From Mesonia sediminis (lineage in GTDB: Bacteria; Bacteroidota; Bacteroidia; Flavobacteriales; Flavobacteriaceae), in contig NZ_JBHULZ010000014.1 in the NCBI RefSeq assembly GCF_042684705.1, forward strand, positions 62,001 to 126,000: a stretch of 64,000 nucleotides of DNA. The letters are read 5' to 3'. Position 1 is the first letter of the stretch. Each line of letters begins with the position of its first letter. Under the pieces are notes generated by a model. The model was not told the DNA's origin. It saw only the letters and a program-made list of their open reading frames with translations, and searched no databases. Made by a program: the position numbers and the translations under genes. Below are positions 26,810 through 35,835 of the stretch, one piece after another.

Positions 26810-28033
26810 TTAAACATTTGCAGAAGCTTTTTTCAATTTAAGTACGGTAATTTCGGGCCACATTCCTACCCGACCGGGGTAAGCCAGGTAGCCAAACCCT
26901 CGATTTACGTAGAGATAACGATTAAATTCTTTGTAGAGTCCAGCCCAATTTTCGTATCGGTATTTAACCGGACTCCATTTGAACCAACCGGGTATTTCAA
27001 TACCAAATTGCATGCCATGTGTATGACCACTTAAGGTAAGTTGAAATTCTTTTTCGTGTGCTTTTATTTTCTCTTGCCAGTAACTCGGATCGTGGCTCAA
27101 AAGTATTTTAAATTCTTCTTTGCTTAATTCCGCTGCAGCGCGATCTAAATCGCCATGCTTCACAAAACCGCCTTTTCCCCAATTCTCTACACCCACAACA
27201 GCCAATTTAGCATCTCCTTTACGGATGTACGTATGCTCGTTTAATAATAGCTTCCATCCCATTTGTTTTTGAATAGATTTTAAGCGATTTAAGTTCTCTT
27301 TTTTCTCTTGAGGTGAATCCCAATGCACATAATCGCCATAATCATGATTCCCTAATACAGAAAAAACACCATCTTTAGCCTTAAGTTCACCAAATAACTC
27401 TTGGCAAGCTTCCATTTCATCGGCGGTATTGTTCACCAAATCGCCTGTAAAAAAGATAGCATCACTTTTTTGTTGGTTAATTAAATCTATTGCATATTTC
27501 ACCTTCTTTAGATTATCAAAACTACCGCTATGCACATCGCTTATTTGGGTAATTTGGTAACCATCAAATGCCTCTGGTAAATCGGGAAAGTTAATCTCAT
27601 AGGTGAGTACCTTATAATTATACTTTCCTTTAAACATTCCGTAAAGCAGAGAACCAAAAGGAATAGCTGCCAATCCTAAAGCCAGCGTACTTACAAACTT
27701 TCTTCGGCCAGGCAAATGAGCGACTTCTGGATGAACTATTTTATTTTTTAAAAAAATTAAGGTACGAATGATATCTTCCCCCATTAAAAAAGCAATCAAA
27801 ACCATTTCGGCAGCCATAAAACTCAAGAGCAGACCAAAAGCAACACTACGTTTTCCAGTAAAAACGCTTCCTGTTGCCGGTTGTAACCAATAAAATAAAA
27901 AGTAGCCCAAAAAAATAAGACTTAAGCCTATAAATAAAGCCTGTACCCAAAAATTCTTGCTTAAGGTTTTAATAGCTTGGTAACTATAAAAATTAATTGC
28001 AGCATAAAAAAGTATAAAAATTATCCAGCGCAT
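26810..28033 (-). CDS. Membrane-anchored metallophosphoesterase
   Basis: Calcineurin-like phosphoesterase of 407 residues. Three or four N-terminal membrane helices (about 3-100) are followed by a Tat-like motif (GRRKFVSTLALGL, 109-121) and the catalytic domain: D166-x-H168, G-D198, G-N229-H230-D, SHDP near 310 and SGHTHG near 335-340, all metal ligands present. It resembles the YkuE/YaeI group, which acts on phosphate esters at the membrane (YaeI-like proteins are linked to UDP-diacylglucosamine-type substrates). The substrate here is unknown. A -7 element sits 20 bp upstream. Confidence 0.88.
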   Translation of the reverse strand: MRWIIFILFYAAINFYSYQAIKTLSKNFWVQALFIGLSLIFLGYFLFYWLQPATGSVFTGKRSVAFGLLLSFMAAEMVLIAFLMGEDIIRTLIFLKNKIVHPEVAHLPGRRKFVSTLALGLAAIPFGSLLYGMFKGKYNYKVLTYEINFPDLPEAFDGYQITQISDVHSGSFDNLKKVKYAIDLINQQKSDAIFFTGDLVNNTADEMEACQELFGELKAKDGVFSVLGNHDYGDYVHWDSPQEKKENLNRLKSIQKQMGWKLLLNEHTYIRKGDAKLAVVGVENWGKGGFVKHGDLDRAAAELSKEEFKILLSHDPSYWQEKIKAHEKEFQLTLSGHTHGMQFGIEIPGWFKWSPVKYRYENWAGLYKEFNRYLYVNRGFGYLAYPGRVGMWPEITVLKLKKASANV

Positions 28034-28052
28034 TTTTTGTATTTTGAGATTA

Positions 28053-28060
28053 CAAAACTA
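28053..28060 (-). promoter_or_regulatory. Putative -7 element for the metallophosphoesterase gene
   Basis: TAGTTTTG on the minus strand fits TAnnTTTG and lies 20 bases before the ATG at 28033. Confidence 0.45.
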
Positions 28061-28219
28061 ACTTATATTGCTCTTTTTAAGGTTTAATTTGGAGATAATT
28101 AACTTCTGTACAAGAATAACACATCTAATAGTACGCACACAAGCGCGTCATATTACAGCTTCTTAATTTTATTTTCGATAAAAAATCGTGTAGCTTTACG
28201 CTTCTAAATACCAGAAATT

Positions 28220-31057
28220 ATGGCCCAGCAAAAAAGACTGTTTTTATTAGATGCTTATGCGCTAATTTTTAGAGGATATTACGCCTTGATAAAAAACCCT
28301 AGAATAAACTCAAAGGGCCAAGACACATCGGCTATCATGGGATTTGTAAATTCGCTTTTCGATGTGATTAAGCGTGAAAAACCAGATCATCTTGCAGTTT
28401 GTTTTGATAAGGGAGGAAGTAAGGCCCGTACCGAAATGTTTGGAGAATATAAAGCCAATAGAGATGAAACGCCAGATGTCATCAGGCAATCTATTCCCAT
28501 TATTCAAGATATTTTAAAGGCATTGCATATTCCGGTAATAGAATTAGAAGGACTTGAAGCCGATGATATTATAGGAACCTTAGCCAAACAGGCCGAAAAA
28601 AAAGATTACCAAGTTTTTATGGTTACCCCAGATAAAGATTTTGGTCAATTGGTAAGTGAAAACATTTTTATGTACCGACCGGCACGTATGGGAAATGCGA
28701 TTGAAATTTGGGGCATTGAGGAGGTTAAAAAACGTTTTGGCGTTGAAAAGCCCGAGCAGGTTATCGATTACCTCGGGATGATGGGAGATGCATCAGACAA
28801 TATTCCAGGTTTACCTGGCGTAGGCGATAAAACGGCTAAAAAGTTTATTAAGCAATTTGGTAGCATGGAAGGCCTATATGAAAACATTGACCAGCTTAAA
28901 GGTAAAATGAAAGAGAAAGTCCAAGCCAATGAAGAATTAGGTAAACTTTCTAAAAAACTAGCCACCATATTTACCGATTGCGATGTAGAATTTGATGAGC
29001 AAGATTTTGAACTCTCACCACCCGACACCGAAAAACTAATGGCTTTATTTCAAGAGTTAGAATTTAGGCGTTTAAGTGAGCAGTTCCTTAAAATGTATAA
29101 CGAGCAAAGCAACAACAATGGCGGTCTAACCACTCCAGAAGCCAATAAAACAAGCCAAGAAAAACCTACTGCTGGTAGCGGTCAATTTTCGCTATTTGGT
29201 AATGCGGTAAATCAGGAAGATTTAGACACTTCAGATTTCACGGGTTATCGCAATCTAGAAAACACAGCGCATTATTATCAACTTATAGAAACCGGCAAAC
29301 CTTTAGAACTTTTTATCAAGCAAATGCTAAAGCAACCTGCGGTTTGTTTTGATACAGAAACCACTTCACTCAACACTTTTGAAGCCGAATTGGTAGGCAT
29401 AGCCTTTAGCTGGAACAAAAACAAAGGCTATTATCTTCCCTTTCCCGAAGATCGCCAAGAAGCCAATGCTTTACTTGACCAATTAGAAGTATTTTTTACC
29501 CACGAAAGCATTATAAAAGTGGGACAAAATCTCAAATACGACATTAAGGTATTGGCTCAATATGGCATGGAGCTTAAAGGTCCTATTTTTGATACCATGT
29601 TAGCGCATTATGTTATCAATCCAGACATGCGTCATAATATGGATGTTTTAGCAGAAACCTACCTTAATTACAGTCCGCAACCCATTGAAGAACTCATAGG
29701 TAAAGGAAGAAAGAAGATTTCTATGCGCGAGGTTCCGCTAGAGCAACAAAAAGAATATGCTGCAGAAGATGCCGACATCACCTTTCAACTCAAAGAGTAT
29801 TTTGGTCAAGAATTAGAAGCCACCCAGACCAAAAAACTTTATGAAGAGATCGAGTTACCCTTGGTAAAGGTATTGGCAAGAATGGAATTAGAAGGCATTC
29901 GAGTGAATCAAGATTTTCTAGAGCAACTCTCCCAAGCCTTAGAAAAAGATATTCTGGCTCTAGAAAAAACAATATATCAAGAAGCAGGGGAATCTTTTAA
30001 TATTGGCTCTCCCAAGCAATTGGGCGAAATTTTATTTGGTAAATTAAAGTTGGTAGAAAAACCCAAAAAGACCAAAACCGGTCAATATTCTACGGCAGAA
30101 GATGTTTTATCTTATCTGGCTAGCGAGCATCAAATTATCGCTGATGTTCTCGCTTGGCGCGGATTAATGAAACTAAAGAGCACTTACGTGGATGCTTTAC
30201 CACAACAAATACAAGAGAAAACCGGTAGAATTCATACCGAATACATGCAAACTGTAGCAGCCACAGGCCGATTGAGCAGTAACAATCCTAATTTGCAAAA
30301 TATTCCTATTCGCACCGAGCGCGGTCGTGAGGTTCGAAAAGCCTTTATCCCAAGAGATGAAAATCACGTTTTGGTAGCCGCCGATTACTCCCAAATTGAG
30401 TTGCGCATCATTGCTGCGCTGAGCCAAGAAGATACCATGATCGAAGCCTTTAAAAACGGTGAAGACATACACGCCTCTACTGCTGCAAAAGTTTTTGATG
30501 TACCCTTAGCCGATGTAACCCGCGAGCAAAGAAGCAACGCAAAAACCGTAAACTTTGGGATAATTTATGGCGTATCGGCTTTCGGCTTAAGCAATCAAAC
30601 CGATATGAGCCGGAGTGAAGCTGGCGACTTGATTAAAACCTATTACAAAACTTACCCCAAATTACGCGATTATATTGATAAACAAATTGAGTTTGCGCGA
30701 GAAAACGGATATGTAGAAACCGTATTAGGTAGGCGCCGATATCTTAAAGACATCAATGCAAAAAACAATGTCGTGCGCAGTGCAGCAGAGCGCAATGCTG
30801 TAAATGCACCCATTCAAGGTAGCGCAGCAGACATCATTAAAGTTGCCATGATCAATATTCAAAACCAGTTAGAAGCTAAGAATTTAAAATCTAAAATGCT
30901 GCTTCAAGTTCATGATGAATTGATTTTTGATGTACCTAAGTCCGAGTTGAAAGAATTAAAGCAAATGGTACAATATGAAATGGAAAACGCTTTTAAATTA
31001 AGTGTCCCACTTGATGTAGAGGTTGGTGTAGGCAATAACTGGCTTGAAGCGCATTAA
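28220..31057 (+). CDS. polA: DNA polymerase I
   Basis: Repair and Okazaki-fragment polymerase of 945 residues with all three domains. The 5' nuclease spans about 1-300 (LEGLEADDIIGTLA, GVGDKTA). The 3'-5' exonuclease starts near 375 with the catalytic DTETTS, so proofreading looks intact, with further residues in NLKYDIKVL and YAAEDADIT. Polymerase motif A is AADYSQIELRII (~719), motif B RSNAKTVNFGIIYGV and motif C VHDELIF (~898). A ~50-residue Asn/Ser/Gln-rich linker separates the nuclease from the rest. Transcription is divergent from the metallophosphoesterase gene. Confidence 0.98.
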   Translation: MAQQKRLFLLDAYALIFRGYYALIKNPRINSKGQDTSAIMGFVNSLFDVIKREKPDHLAVCFDKGGSKARTEMFGEYKANRDETPDVIRQSIPIIQDILKALHIPVIELEGLEADDIIGTLAKQAEKKDYQVFMVTPDKDFGQLVSENIFMYRPARMGNAIEIWGIEEVKKRFGVEKPEQVIDYLGMMGDASDNIPGLPGVGDKTAKKFIKQFGSMEGLYENIDQLKGKMKEKVQANEELGKLSKKLATIFTDCDVEFDEQDFELSPPDTEKLMALFQELEFRRLSEQFLKMYNEQSNNNGGLTTPEANKTSQEKPTAGSGQFSLFGNAVNQEDLDTSDFTGYRNLENTAHYYQLIETGKPLELFIKQMLKQPAVCFDTETTSLNTFEAELVGIAFSWNKNKGYYLPFPEDRQEANALLDQLEVFFTHESIIKVGQNLKYDIKVLAQYGMELKGPIFDTMLAHYVINPDMRHNMDVLAETYLNYSPQPIEELIGKGRKKISMREVPLEQQKEYAAEDADITFQLKEYFGQELEATQTKKLYEEIELPLVKVLARMELEGIRVNQDFLEQLSQALEKDILALEKTIYQEAGESFNIGSPKQLGEILFGKLKLVEKPKKTKTGQYSTAEDVLSYLASEHQIIADVLAWRGLMKLKSTYVDALPQQIQEKTGRIHTEYMQTVAATGRLSSNNPNLQNIPIRTERGREVRKAFIPRDENHVLVAADYSQIELRIIAALSQEDTMIEAFKNGEDIHASTAAKVFDVPLADVTREQRSNAKTVNFGIIYGVSAFGLSNQTDMSRSEAGDLIKTYYKTYPKLRDYIDKQIEFARENGYVETVLGRRRYLKDINAKNNVVRSAAERNAVNAPIQGSAADIIKVAMINIQNQLEAKNLKSKMLLQVHDELIFDVPKSELKELKQMVQYEMENAFKLSVPLDVEVGVGNNWLEAH

Positions 31058-31115
31058 TATATTTTCAAAAACCAAGTTAAGCCATCACCTTACTATTAAT
31101 TTAAAAAGATAGCTT

Positions 31116-31742
31116 ATGAAATTTTCAATCGATTTTAAAGAAGCGGTTTTAGCCTTGTCACAAAAAGAAAAAGACCAACTCTTATTGCGTCTGCTTAAAA
31201 AGGACAAAAACCTAATCAAGCAATTGCATTTTAGGTTAATTGATGATAAAAATGTAGATGAGCGCAGAGCTATCTTAGAGCAACATATTTTAAAAATCAG
31301 TAAAAAAATTGCACAAGAATCGGTTTCACTCAACCAACTAAAGGTATTCACCAGCCGACTCAGTTCAGAAATCAGCGATCACAGTCGCACTACCAAAGAT
31401 CAATTTGGCGAAGTATATTTAAATCTTTTAATGCTCAACAACTTGTTGAAGTATGGCACCTCGTTATTTGAAAATAGTAACCTTTATGCTAGTCAAAAAT
31501 TTTATATTTACATCATTAAACGCATCTTTAAATGCTTGGTTCAAATTAAAAAGATGCACCAAGACCTACACTTAGAATTTCAACCCCTGTTAGAAGAATT
31601 ATCAGAAAATATAGTAAAAAATGAGTTGTTAACAAAAAAGTGTATCCACCACGGTTTAGACTTTAATTGGTTAAACGTTCATCATATCCCAGAAGATATT
31701 ACTGGCATTCAAAAAGAATTAAAACAGGCCGGCTTTCTTTAA
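31116..31742 (+). CDS. Conserved hypothetical alpha-helical protein
   Basis: Cytosolic protein of 208 residues, predicted almost entirely alpha-helical, with no signal peptide, membrane helix or catalytic motif. It begins MKFSIDFKEAVLALSQKEKDQLLLRLLKKD, a positively charged coiled segment, and continues with amphipathic helices. The start ATG lies 59 bp after polA on the same strand, so it may share its transcript. No function can be assigned; it resembles hypothetical proteins found beside polA in other flavobacteria, from memory only. Confidence 0.65.
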   Translation: MKFSIDFKEAVLALSQKEKDQLLLRLLKKDKNLIKQLHFRLIDDKNVDERRAILEQHILKISKKIAQESVSLNQLKVFTSRLSSEISDHSRTTKDQFGEVYLNLLMLNNLLKYGTSLFENSNLYASQKFYIYIIKRIFKCLVQIKKMHQDLHLEFQPLLEELSENIVKNELLTKKCIHHGLDFNWLNVHHIPEDITGIQKELKQAGFL

Positions 31743-31884
31743 AAGTATGCCTTTTTTTTCCAAAAACACACAGCTTCTCATTTTTAATAACATATAGAGC
31801 AGTGAAACATTTGTCTTTAAAGCCTTGTTTACAAATCAAACAATTGAAATTGAGTCTCTTCACATAAAAATTAACAAGACAGGC

Positions 31885-31914
31885 TTGTTCAATAAATTAA
31901 AAATCGTACTTTTG
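31885..31914 (+). promoter_or_regulatory. Consensus promoter of rplM-rpsI
   Basis: TTG (31885-31887), exactly 19 bases, then TACTTTTG (31907-31914): a complete -33/-7 pair. The predicted transcription start near 31918 leaves a leader of about 55 nt. Confidence 0.85.
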
Positions 31915-31917
31915 CAA

Positions 31918-31942
31918 CCCATTTCCCTCAATCGGGAATGGG
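31918..31942 (+). promoter_or_regulatory. Hairpin at the start of the rplM leader
   Basis: CCCATTTCCC TCAATC GGGAATGGG forms a 9-bp stem with one bulged T at the very 5' end of the predicted transcript. This is a candidate ribosomal-protein leader for autoregulation or a stability element. Confidence 0.5.
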
Positions 31943-31974
31943 AAAGGAATGTTTAATTTATAAATTTATTTAGT

Positions 31975-32430
31975 GTGAATACATTAAGTTACAAAACCGT
32001 ATCGGCCAACAAAAGCACCGTGAATAAGGAGTGGGTTGTGTTAGATGCAGAAGGACAATCGTTAGGTCGTCTTTCTTCGATCGCGGCAAAGTTGATCAGA
32101 GGAAAGCACAAGCCTAATTTCACCCCGCATGTTGATTGTGGTGATAACGTAATCGTTATAAACGCAGAAAAAATCAACCTTACAGGGAAAAAATGGGAAG
32201 CTAAGGAGTATATCCGTTACACTGGATACCCAGGCGGACAAAGAAGCTTGAATGCAGCTGGCTTATTTGAAAAAGACCCTAGAAGAGTTATTGAAAAAGC
32301 TGTAAAAGGAATGTTACCTAAAAACAAGTTAGGTTCTGCCTTATTCAAAAACTTAAAGGTTTATGTAGGTTCTGAGCATGAGCACGAAGCACAAAAACCA
32401 AAGAATATTAACTTAAACGAACTGGTGTAA
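31975..32430 (+). CDS. rplM: Ribosomal protein L13 (uL13)
   Basis: Large-subunit protein of 151 residues with the conserved core VLDAEGQSLGRLSSIAAKLIRGK, VIVINAEKI and the C-terminal YVGSEHEHEAQKP. The start is GTG at 31975 (the codon before the typical NTLSYKTVSANK); no in-frame ATG precedes it, and homologs generally begin at this point. It is followed with no gap by rpsI (stop 32428-32430, ATG 32431), the classical L13-S9 pair. The strong promoter and leader hairpin upstream are annotated separately. Confidence 0.98.
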   Translation: MNTLSYKTVSANKSTVNKEWVVLDAEGQSLGRLSSIAAKLIRGKHKPNFTPHVDCGDNVIVINAEKINLTGKKWEAKEYIRYTGYPGGQRSLNAAGLFEKDPRRVIEKAVKGMLPKNKLGSALFKNLKVYVGSEHEHEAQKPKNINLNELV

Positions 32431-32817
32431 ATGGAGACAATTCACAAAATAGGTCGTAGAAAAACTGCCGTAGCACGTGTATTCGTACAAGCAGGTAAAG
32501 GTGAAATTACAGTAAACAAGAAAAAGGTTAACGATTATTTCACAACAGGTACATTACAATACAAAGTAAACCAACCTTTAATGTTAACTGGTAACGAAGA
32601 AGCTTTCGACTTAAATGTTACCGTTAAAGGAGGTGGTATTACTGGTCAAGCAGAAGCTGTACGTTTAGCTATTGCAAGAGCTATGTGTGCAATCGACGAA
32701 GAAAACAGAACGGCTTTAAAACCAGAAGGCTTACTTACTAGAGACCCAAGAATGGTTGAGCGTAAGAAGTTTGGTCAGAAGAAAGCACGTAAGAAATTCC
32801 AATTCTCGAAACGTTAA
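32431..32817 (+). CDS. rpsI: Ribosomal protein S9 (uS9)
   Basis: Small-subunit protein of 128 residues. The start pattern IGRRKTAVARVFVQAGKGEITVN and the C-terminal RMVERKKFGQKKARKKFQFSKR, whose conserved terminal Lys-Arg tail reaches the P site, are complete. It directly follows rplM without intergenic space, so translation is likely coupled. Confidence 0.98.
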   Translation: METIHKIGRRKTAVARVFVQAGKGEITVNKKKVNDYFTTGTLQYKVNQPLMLTGNEEAFDLNVTVKGGGITGQAEAVRLAIARAMCAIDEENRTALKPEGLLTRDPRMVERKKFGQKKARKKFQFSKR

Positions 32818-32923
32818 TCGATTTCTGGAACGAATTAAAAAATCAATTTTAAATTTAAAGTATTTGTTGTTATTTCGCTTAAAGCGGAAGTTAGTTTAGC
32901 ATCTAAATAGGCAAGGCCATTAC

Positions 32924-32940
32924 ACAAGTAAGCCACTTGT
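32924..32940 (+). promoter_or_regulatory. Small hairpin upstream of rpsB
   Basis: ACAAGT AAGCC ACTTGT, a 6-bp stem in the 160-bp interval between rpsI and rpsB. It may be part of an S2 leader; no -7 element is convincing here. Confidence 0.3.
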
Positions 32941-32977
32941 TTATTGCTATCTCAACAGAACGTAAACTATTACAAAA

Positions 32978-33748
32978 ATGGCAAACAAAGTAGAAGTTAA
33001 AGAATTACTTGATGCAGGTGTACACTTTGGTCACCTAACAAGAAGATGGAACCCCAACATGGCGCCTTACATTTATATGGAGCGCAACGGGATTCACATC
33101 ATCAACTTATATAAAAGTGCAGCTAAAATGGAAGAGGCGGCAAACGCCCTTAGCAAAATCGCTGCCAGCGGTAGAAAAATTTTATTTGTAGCTACCAAAA
33201 AACAAGCAAAAGAAATTGTTGCAGAAGAAGCTGAAAGAGCAAATATGCCGTACATTACAGAGCGTTGGCCTGGAGGTATGCTTACCAACTTTGTTACGAT
33301 TAGAAAAGCCGTAAAGAAAATGGCTTCTATCGATAGAATGAAAAAAGATGGTACTTTCAACTCACTTTCTAAAAAAGAACGTTTACAAGTAGACCGTTTA
33401 CGTGCAAAATTAGAAAAGAACTTAGGTTCTATCTCTGATATGACACGCTTACCTGGAGCACTATTTGTAGTAGACATCACTCGTGAACATATCGCGATTA
33501 AAGAAGCTCAAAAATTAAACATTCCTATTTTTGCGATGGTTGATACCAACTCTGACCCACGTGAGGTAGATTACGTAATCCCATCAAACGATGACGCTTC
33601 TAAATCAATTAAGAAAGTAATCTCTTACGTTTCAGATGCTATAGTTGACGGTTTGCAAGAAAGAAAAGCAGACAAAGACGCTAAAAAAGAAGTTAAAGCG
33701 GCAAAAAAACAAGCCGAAACTAAAGAGGCAACTCAAGAAGACAAATAA
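32978..33748 (+). CDS. rpsB: Ribosomal protein S2 (uS2)
   Basis: Small-subunit protein of 256 residues, with conserved LLDAGVHFGHLTRRWNPNM, the VATKKQAKEIV strand and the GGMLTNFVTIRK segment. The C-terminal ~35 residues are a Lys/Ala/Glu-rich tail, longer than in E. coli and usual for Bacteroidota. It is followed 98 bp later by tsf, the conserved S2-EF-Ts pair; a terminator-like hairpin fills the gap between them. Confidence 0.98.
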   Translation: MANKVEVKELLDAGVHFGHLTRRWNPNMAPYIYMERNGIHIINLYKSAAKMEEAANALSKIAASGRKILFVATKKQAKEIVAEEAERANMPYITERWPGGMLTNFVTIRKAVKKMASIDRMKKDGTFNSLSKKERLQVDRLRAKLEKNLGSISDMTRLPGALFVVDITREHIAIKEAQKLNIPIFAMVDTNSDPREVDYVIPSNDDASKSIKKVISYVSDAIVDGLQERKADKDAKKEVKAAKKQAETKEATQEDK

Positions 33749-33772
33749 AATAATCGTTTTATAATCTATGCT

Positions 33773-33825
33773 AAGTCGTTTAGTAATTTTATTGTAAAAT
33801 AGAGTTGCAAACGACTTTGCTTTTT
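33773..33825 (+). terminator. Intercistronic hairpin between rpsB and tsf
   Basis: Perfect 9-bp outer stem AAGTCGTTT / AAACGACTT enclosing an inner ATTTTA TTG TAAAAT stem, followed by TGCTTTTT. It could be a partial terminator or attenuator that lowers tsf relative to rpsB. Confidence 0.6.
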
Positions 33826-33845
33826 AAAATTAAAATCTGAAAAAA

Positions 33846-34811
33846 ATGGCAAAAATAACTGCTGCAGAAGTAAATAAATTAAGAAAATCTACCGGTGCCG
33901 GTATGATGGATTGTAAAAAAGCTTTAGTAGAAGCCGAAGGTGACTTTGACAAGGCTATTGAAGTATTACGTAAAAAAGGGCAAAAAGTAGCGGCAAAAAG
34001 AGCAGACAGAGAGTCTTCTGAAGGAGCTGCTGTAGCCAAAGTAAACGCCGAAGAAAACAAAGGTGTAGCTATTGTTTTAGGTTGCGAAACTGACTTCGTA
34101 GGTAAAAATGAGAATTTCTTGCAATTAGCAAGTGAGTTGGGCGAATTGGCCTTAAACTATGAAACTAAAGAAGAGTTTTTAGCTGCAGACTTTAACGGGA
34201 TGAGTGTAGCCGATAAACTTGTTGAGCAAACTGGAGTTATTGGTGAAAAATTAGATATTAATGCTTTTGAGGTAGTTAAAGCTCCTTTTGTAGCGTCTTA
34301 CGTGCACATTAACAAAATTGCTGCTGTAGTTGGATTCTCTGCTAAAGTAGATAACGCAGAAACCTTAGGTAAAGATGTTGCCATGCAAATTGCCTCAATG
34401 GGCGCAACAGCATTGTCTTACAAAGATCTTGACCCTGCATTCGTAGCTTCTGAAACCGAAGCTAGAATTGCTGAAATTGAAAAAGGAAATATAGAGCTTG
34501 AGCGTTTAGGAAAAACCAAGAAAAACGTACCACAGTTTATCTCTATGTCACAAATTACTCCCGAAGTAATGACTAAAGCCGAAGAAGATGCGAAAGCAGA
34601 ACTTAAAGCTGAAGGAAAACCAGAGAAAATTTGGGATAGAATCTTACCAGGTAAAATGGATCGTTTCCTATCTGATAACACTACTCTTGATAAAGAAATG
34701 TGCTTATTAGATCAAACTTTTATCAAAGATGATAAGAAAAACGTAGCCGAGTATGTAGCTTCTTACGGAGAGGTTAACATTACTGAATTTAAGCGTGTTT
34801 CCTTAGGATAA
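33846..34811 (+). CDS. tsf: Elongation factor Ts
   Basis: Guanine nucleotide exchange factor for EF-Tu, 321 residues. The UBA-like N terminus (VNKLRKSTGAGMMDCKKALVEAEGD) and the TDFVGKNE signature of the core domain are present. The C-terminal part (LLDQTFIKDDKKNVAEY) is complete. It follows rpsB on the same strand and is ended by a strong terminator at 34838. Confidence 0.98.
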   Translation: MAKITAAEVNKLRKSTGAGMMDCKKALVEAEGDFDKAIEVLRKKGQKVAAKRADRESSEGAAVAKVNAEENKGVAIVLGCETDFVGKNENFLQLASELGELALNYETKEEFLAADFNGMSVADKLVEQTGVIGEKLDINAFEVVKAPFVASYVHINKIAAVVGFSAKVDNAETLGKDVAMQIASMGATALSYKDLDPAFVASETEARIAEIEKGNIELERLGKTKKNVPQFISMSQITPEVMTKAEEDAKAELKAEGKPEKIWDRILPGKMDRFLSDNTTLDKEMCLLDQTFIKDDKKNVAEYVASYGEVNITEFKRVSLG

Positions 34812-34837
34812 TTTTAAGTAGAACTCCTATTTTATAT

Positions 34838-34873
34838 AAGCCTACAACTCAAAAGTTGTGGGCTTTTTTTTGC
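34838..34873 (+). terminator. Rho-independent terminator after tsf
   Basis: AAGCCTACAAC / GTTGTGGGCTT, an 11-bp stem with one G-T pair, then eight Ts. Confidence 0.9.
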
Positions 34874-35052
34874 ACTTAAATAGACTGTTTTTAAGCTAAA
34901 AAAGTTAAACCCAAGATTACCACTCAATTAATGCTATTCTACTCTATCCCCAATAACAAAATTTAAAGCCAAGAACATTATTCCTACCCCAAAAAGGTCC
35001 AGCTAAATGAATGGTTTTTTTACATGCCGTTTTTCAAACTTTAGAATATGCG

Positions 35053-35060
35053 TATATTTG
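35053..35060 (+). promoter_or_regulatory. Putative -7 element for pyrH
   Basis: TATATTTG, 21 bases before the pyrH ATG at 35082. It overlaps an upstream in-frame extension starting at 35007, which argues against that longer start. Confidence 0.6.
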
Positions 35061-35081
35061 CGCAACTTTACGACACAACTT

Positions 35082-35789
35082 ATGCAATACAAAAGAATTT
35101 TATTAAAACTATCTGGAGAAGCTTTGATGGGCAATCGCCAGTATGGGATTGACCCAGAAAGACTCGCCGAATACGCCGCAGAAATTAAATCGGTTACCGA
35201 TAAAGGAGTACAAGTAGCCATCGTAATTGGTGGTGGTAATATCTTTAGAGGAGTTGCCGGAGCCAGCAAAGGTATGGATCGCGTTCAAGGCGACCACATG
35301 GGGATGTTAGCCACGGTTATCAACGGCTTAGCCCTACAAAGTGCTTGTGAAGATGCCGGAATTCCTACTCGCTTGCAATCAGCAGTAAAAATTAATGAAG
35401 TTGCCGAACCTTTTATCCGCCGAAAGGCTATGAGACATTTAGATAAAGGCCGTGTGGTAATTTTTGGCGGTGGTACAGGTAATCCTTATTTCACTACAGA
35501 CTCTGCAGCTGTACTACGCGCCATAGAGATCAATGCCGATGTCATTTTAAAAGGTACAAGAGTAGATGGTATTTACACAGCAGATCCCGAAAAGAACACC
35601 GAAGCAACAAAATTTGATTTTATTACTTTTGATGATGTACTACGCAAAGGACTAAAAGTTATGGATACTACCGCTTTTACCTTGAGCCAAGAAAACCAAT
35701 TGCCGATAATTGTATTTGATATGAACAAGCCCGGTAATTTATTAAAAGTAGTACACGGCGAAAACATTGGTACTAAAGTAAACCTGTAA
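35082..35789 (+). CDS. pyrH: UMP kinase
   Basis: Amino-acid-kinase-fold enzyme of 235 residues that converts UMP and ATP to UDP and ADP. Conserved parts: YKRILLKLSGEALMG, the glycine-rich GGGNIFRG loop, GDHMGMLATVINGLAL and the acidic KGTRVDGIYTADPEK segment. The start was set at ATG 35082 because the -7 element sits inside the longer frame and family members begin at this point. It forms the conserved pyrH-frr pair. Confidence 0.97.
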   Translation: MQYKRILLKLSGEALMGNRQYGIDPERLAEYAAEIKSVTDKGVQVAIVIGGGNIFRGVAGASKGMDRVQGDHMGMLATVINGLALQSACEDAGIPTRLQSAVKINEVAEPFIRRKAMRHLDKGRVVIFGGGTGNPYFTTDSAAVLRAIEINADVILKGTRVDGIYTADPEKNTEATKFDFITFDDVLRKGLKVMDTTAFTLSQENQLPIIVFDMNKPGNLLKVVHGENIGTKVNL

Positions 35790-35835
35790 AAAGACTTATC
35801 GTATATTTGACAACCAGTTTATAAATTGTAAAACC

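Noticed and set aside
35007..35081. N-terminal extension of pyrH
   Set aside because: It contains a TATATTTG promoter element, and family members start at the downstream ATG.
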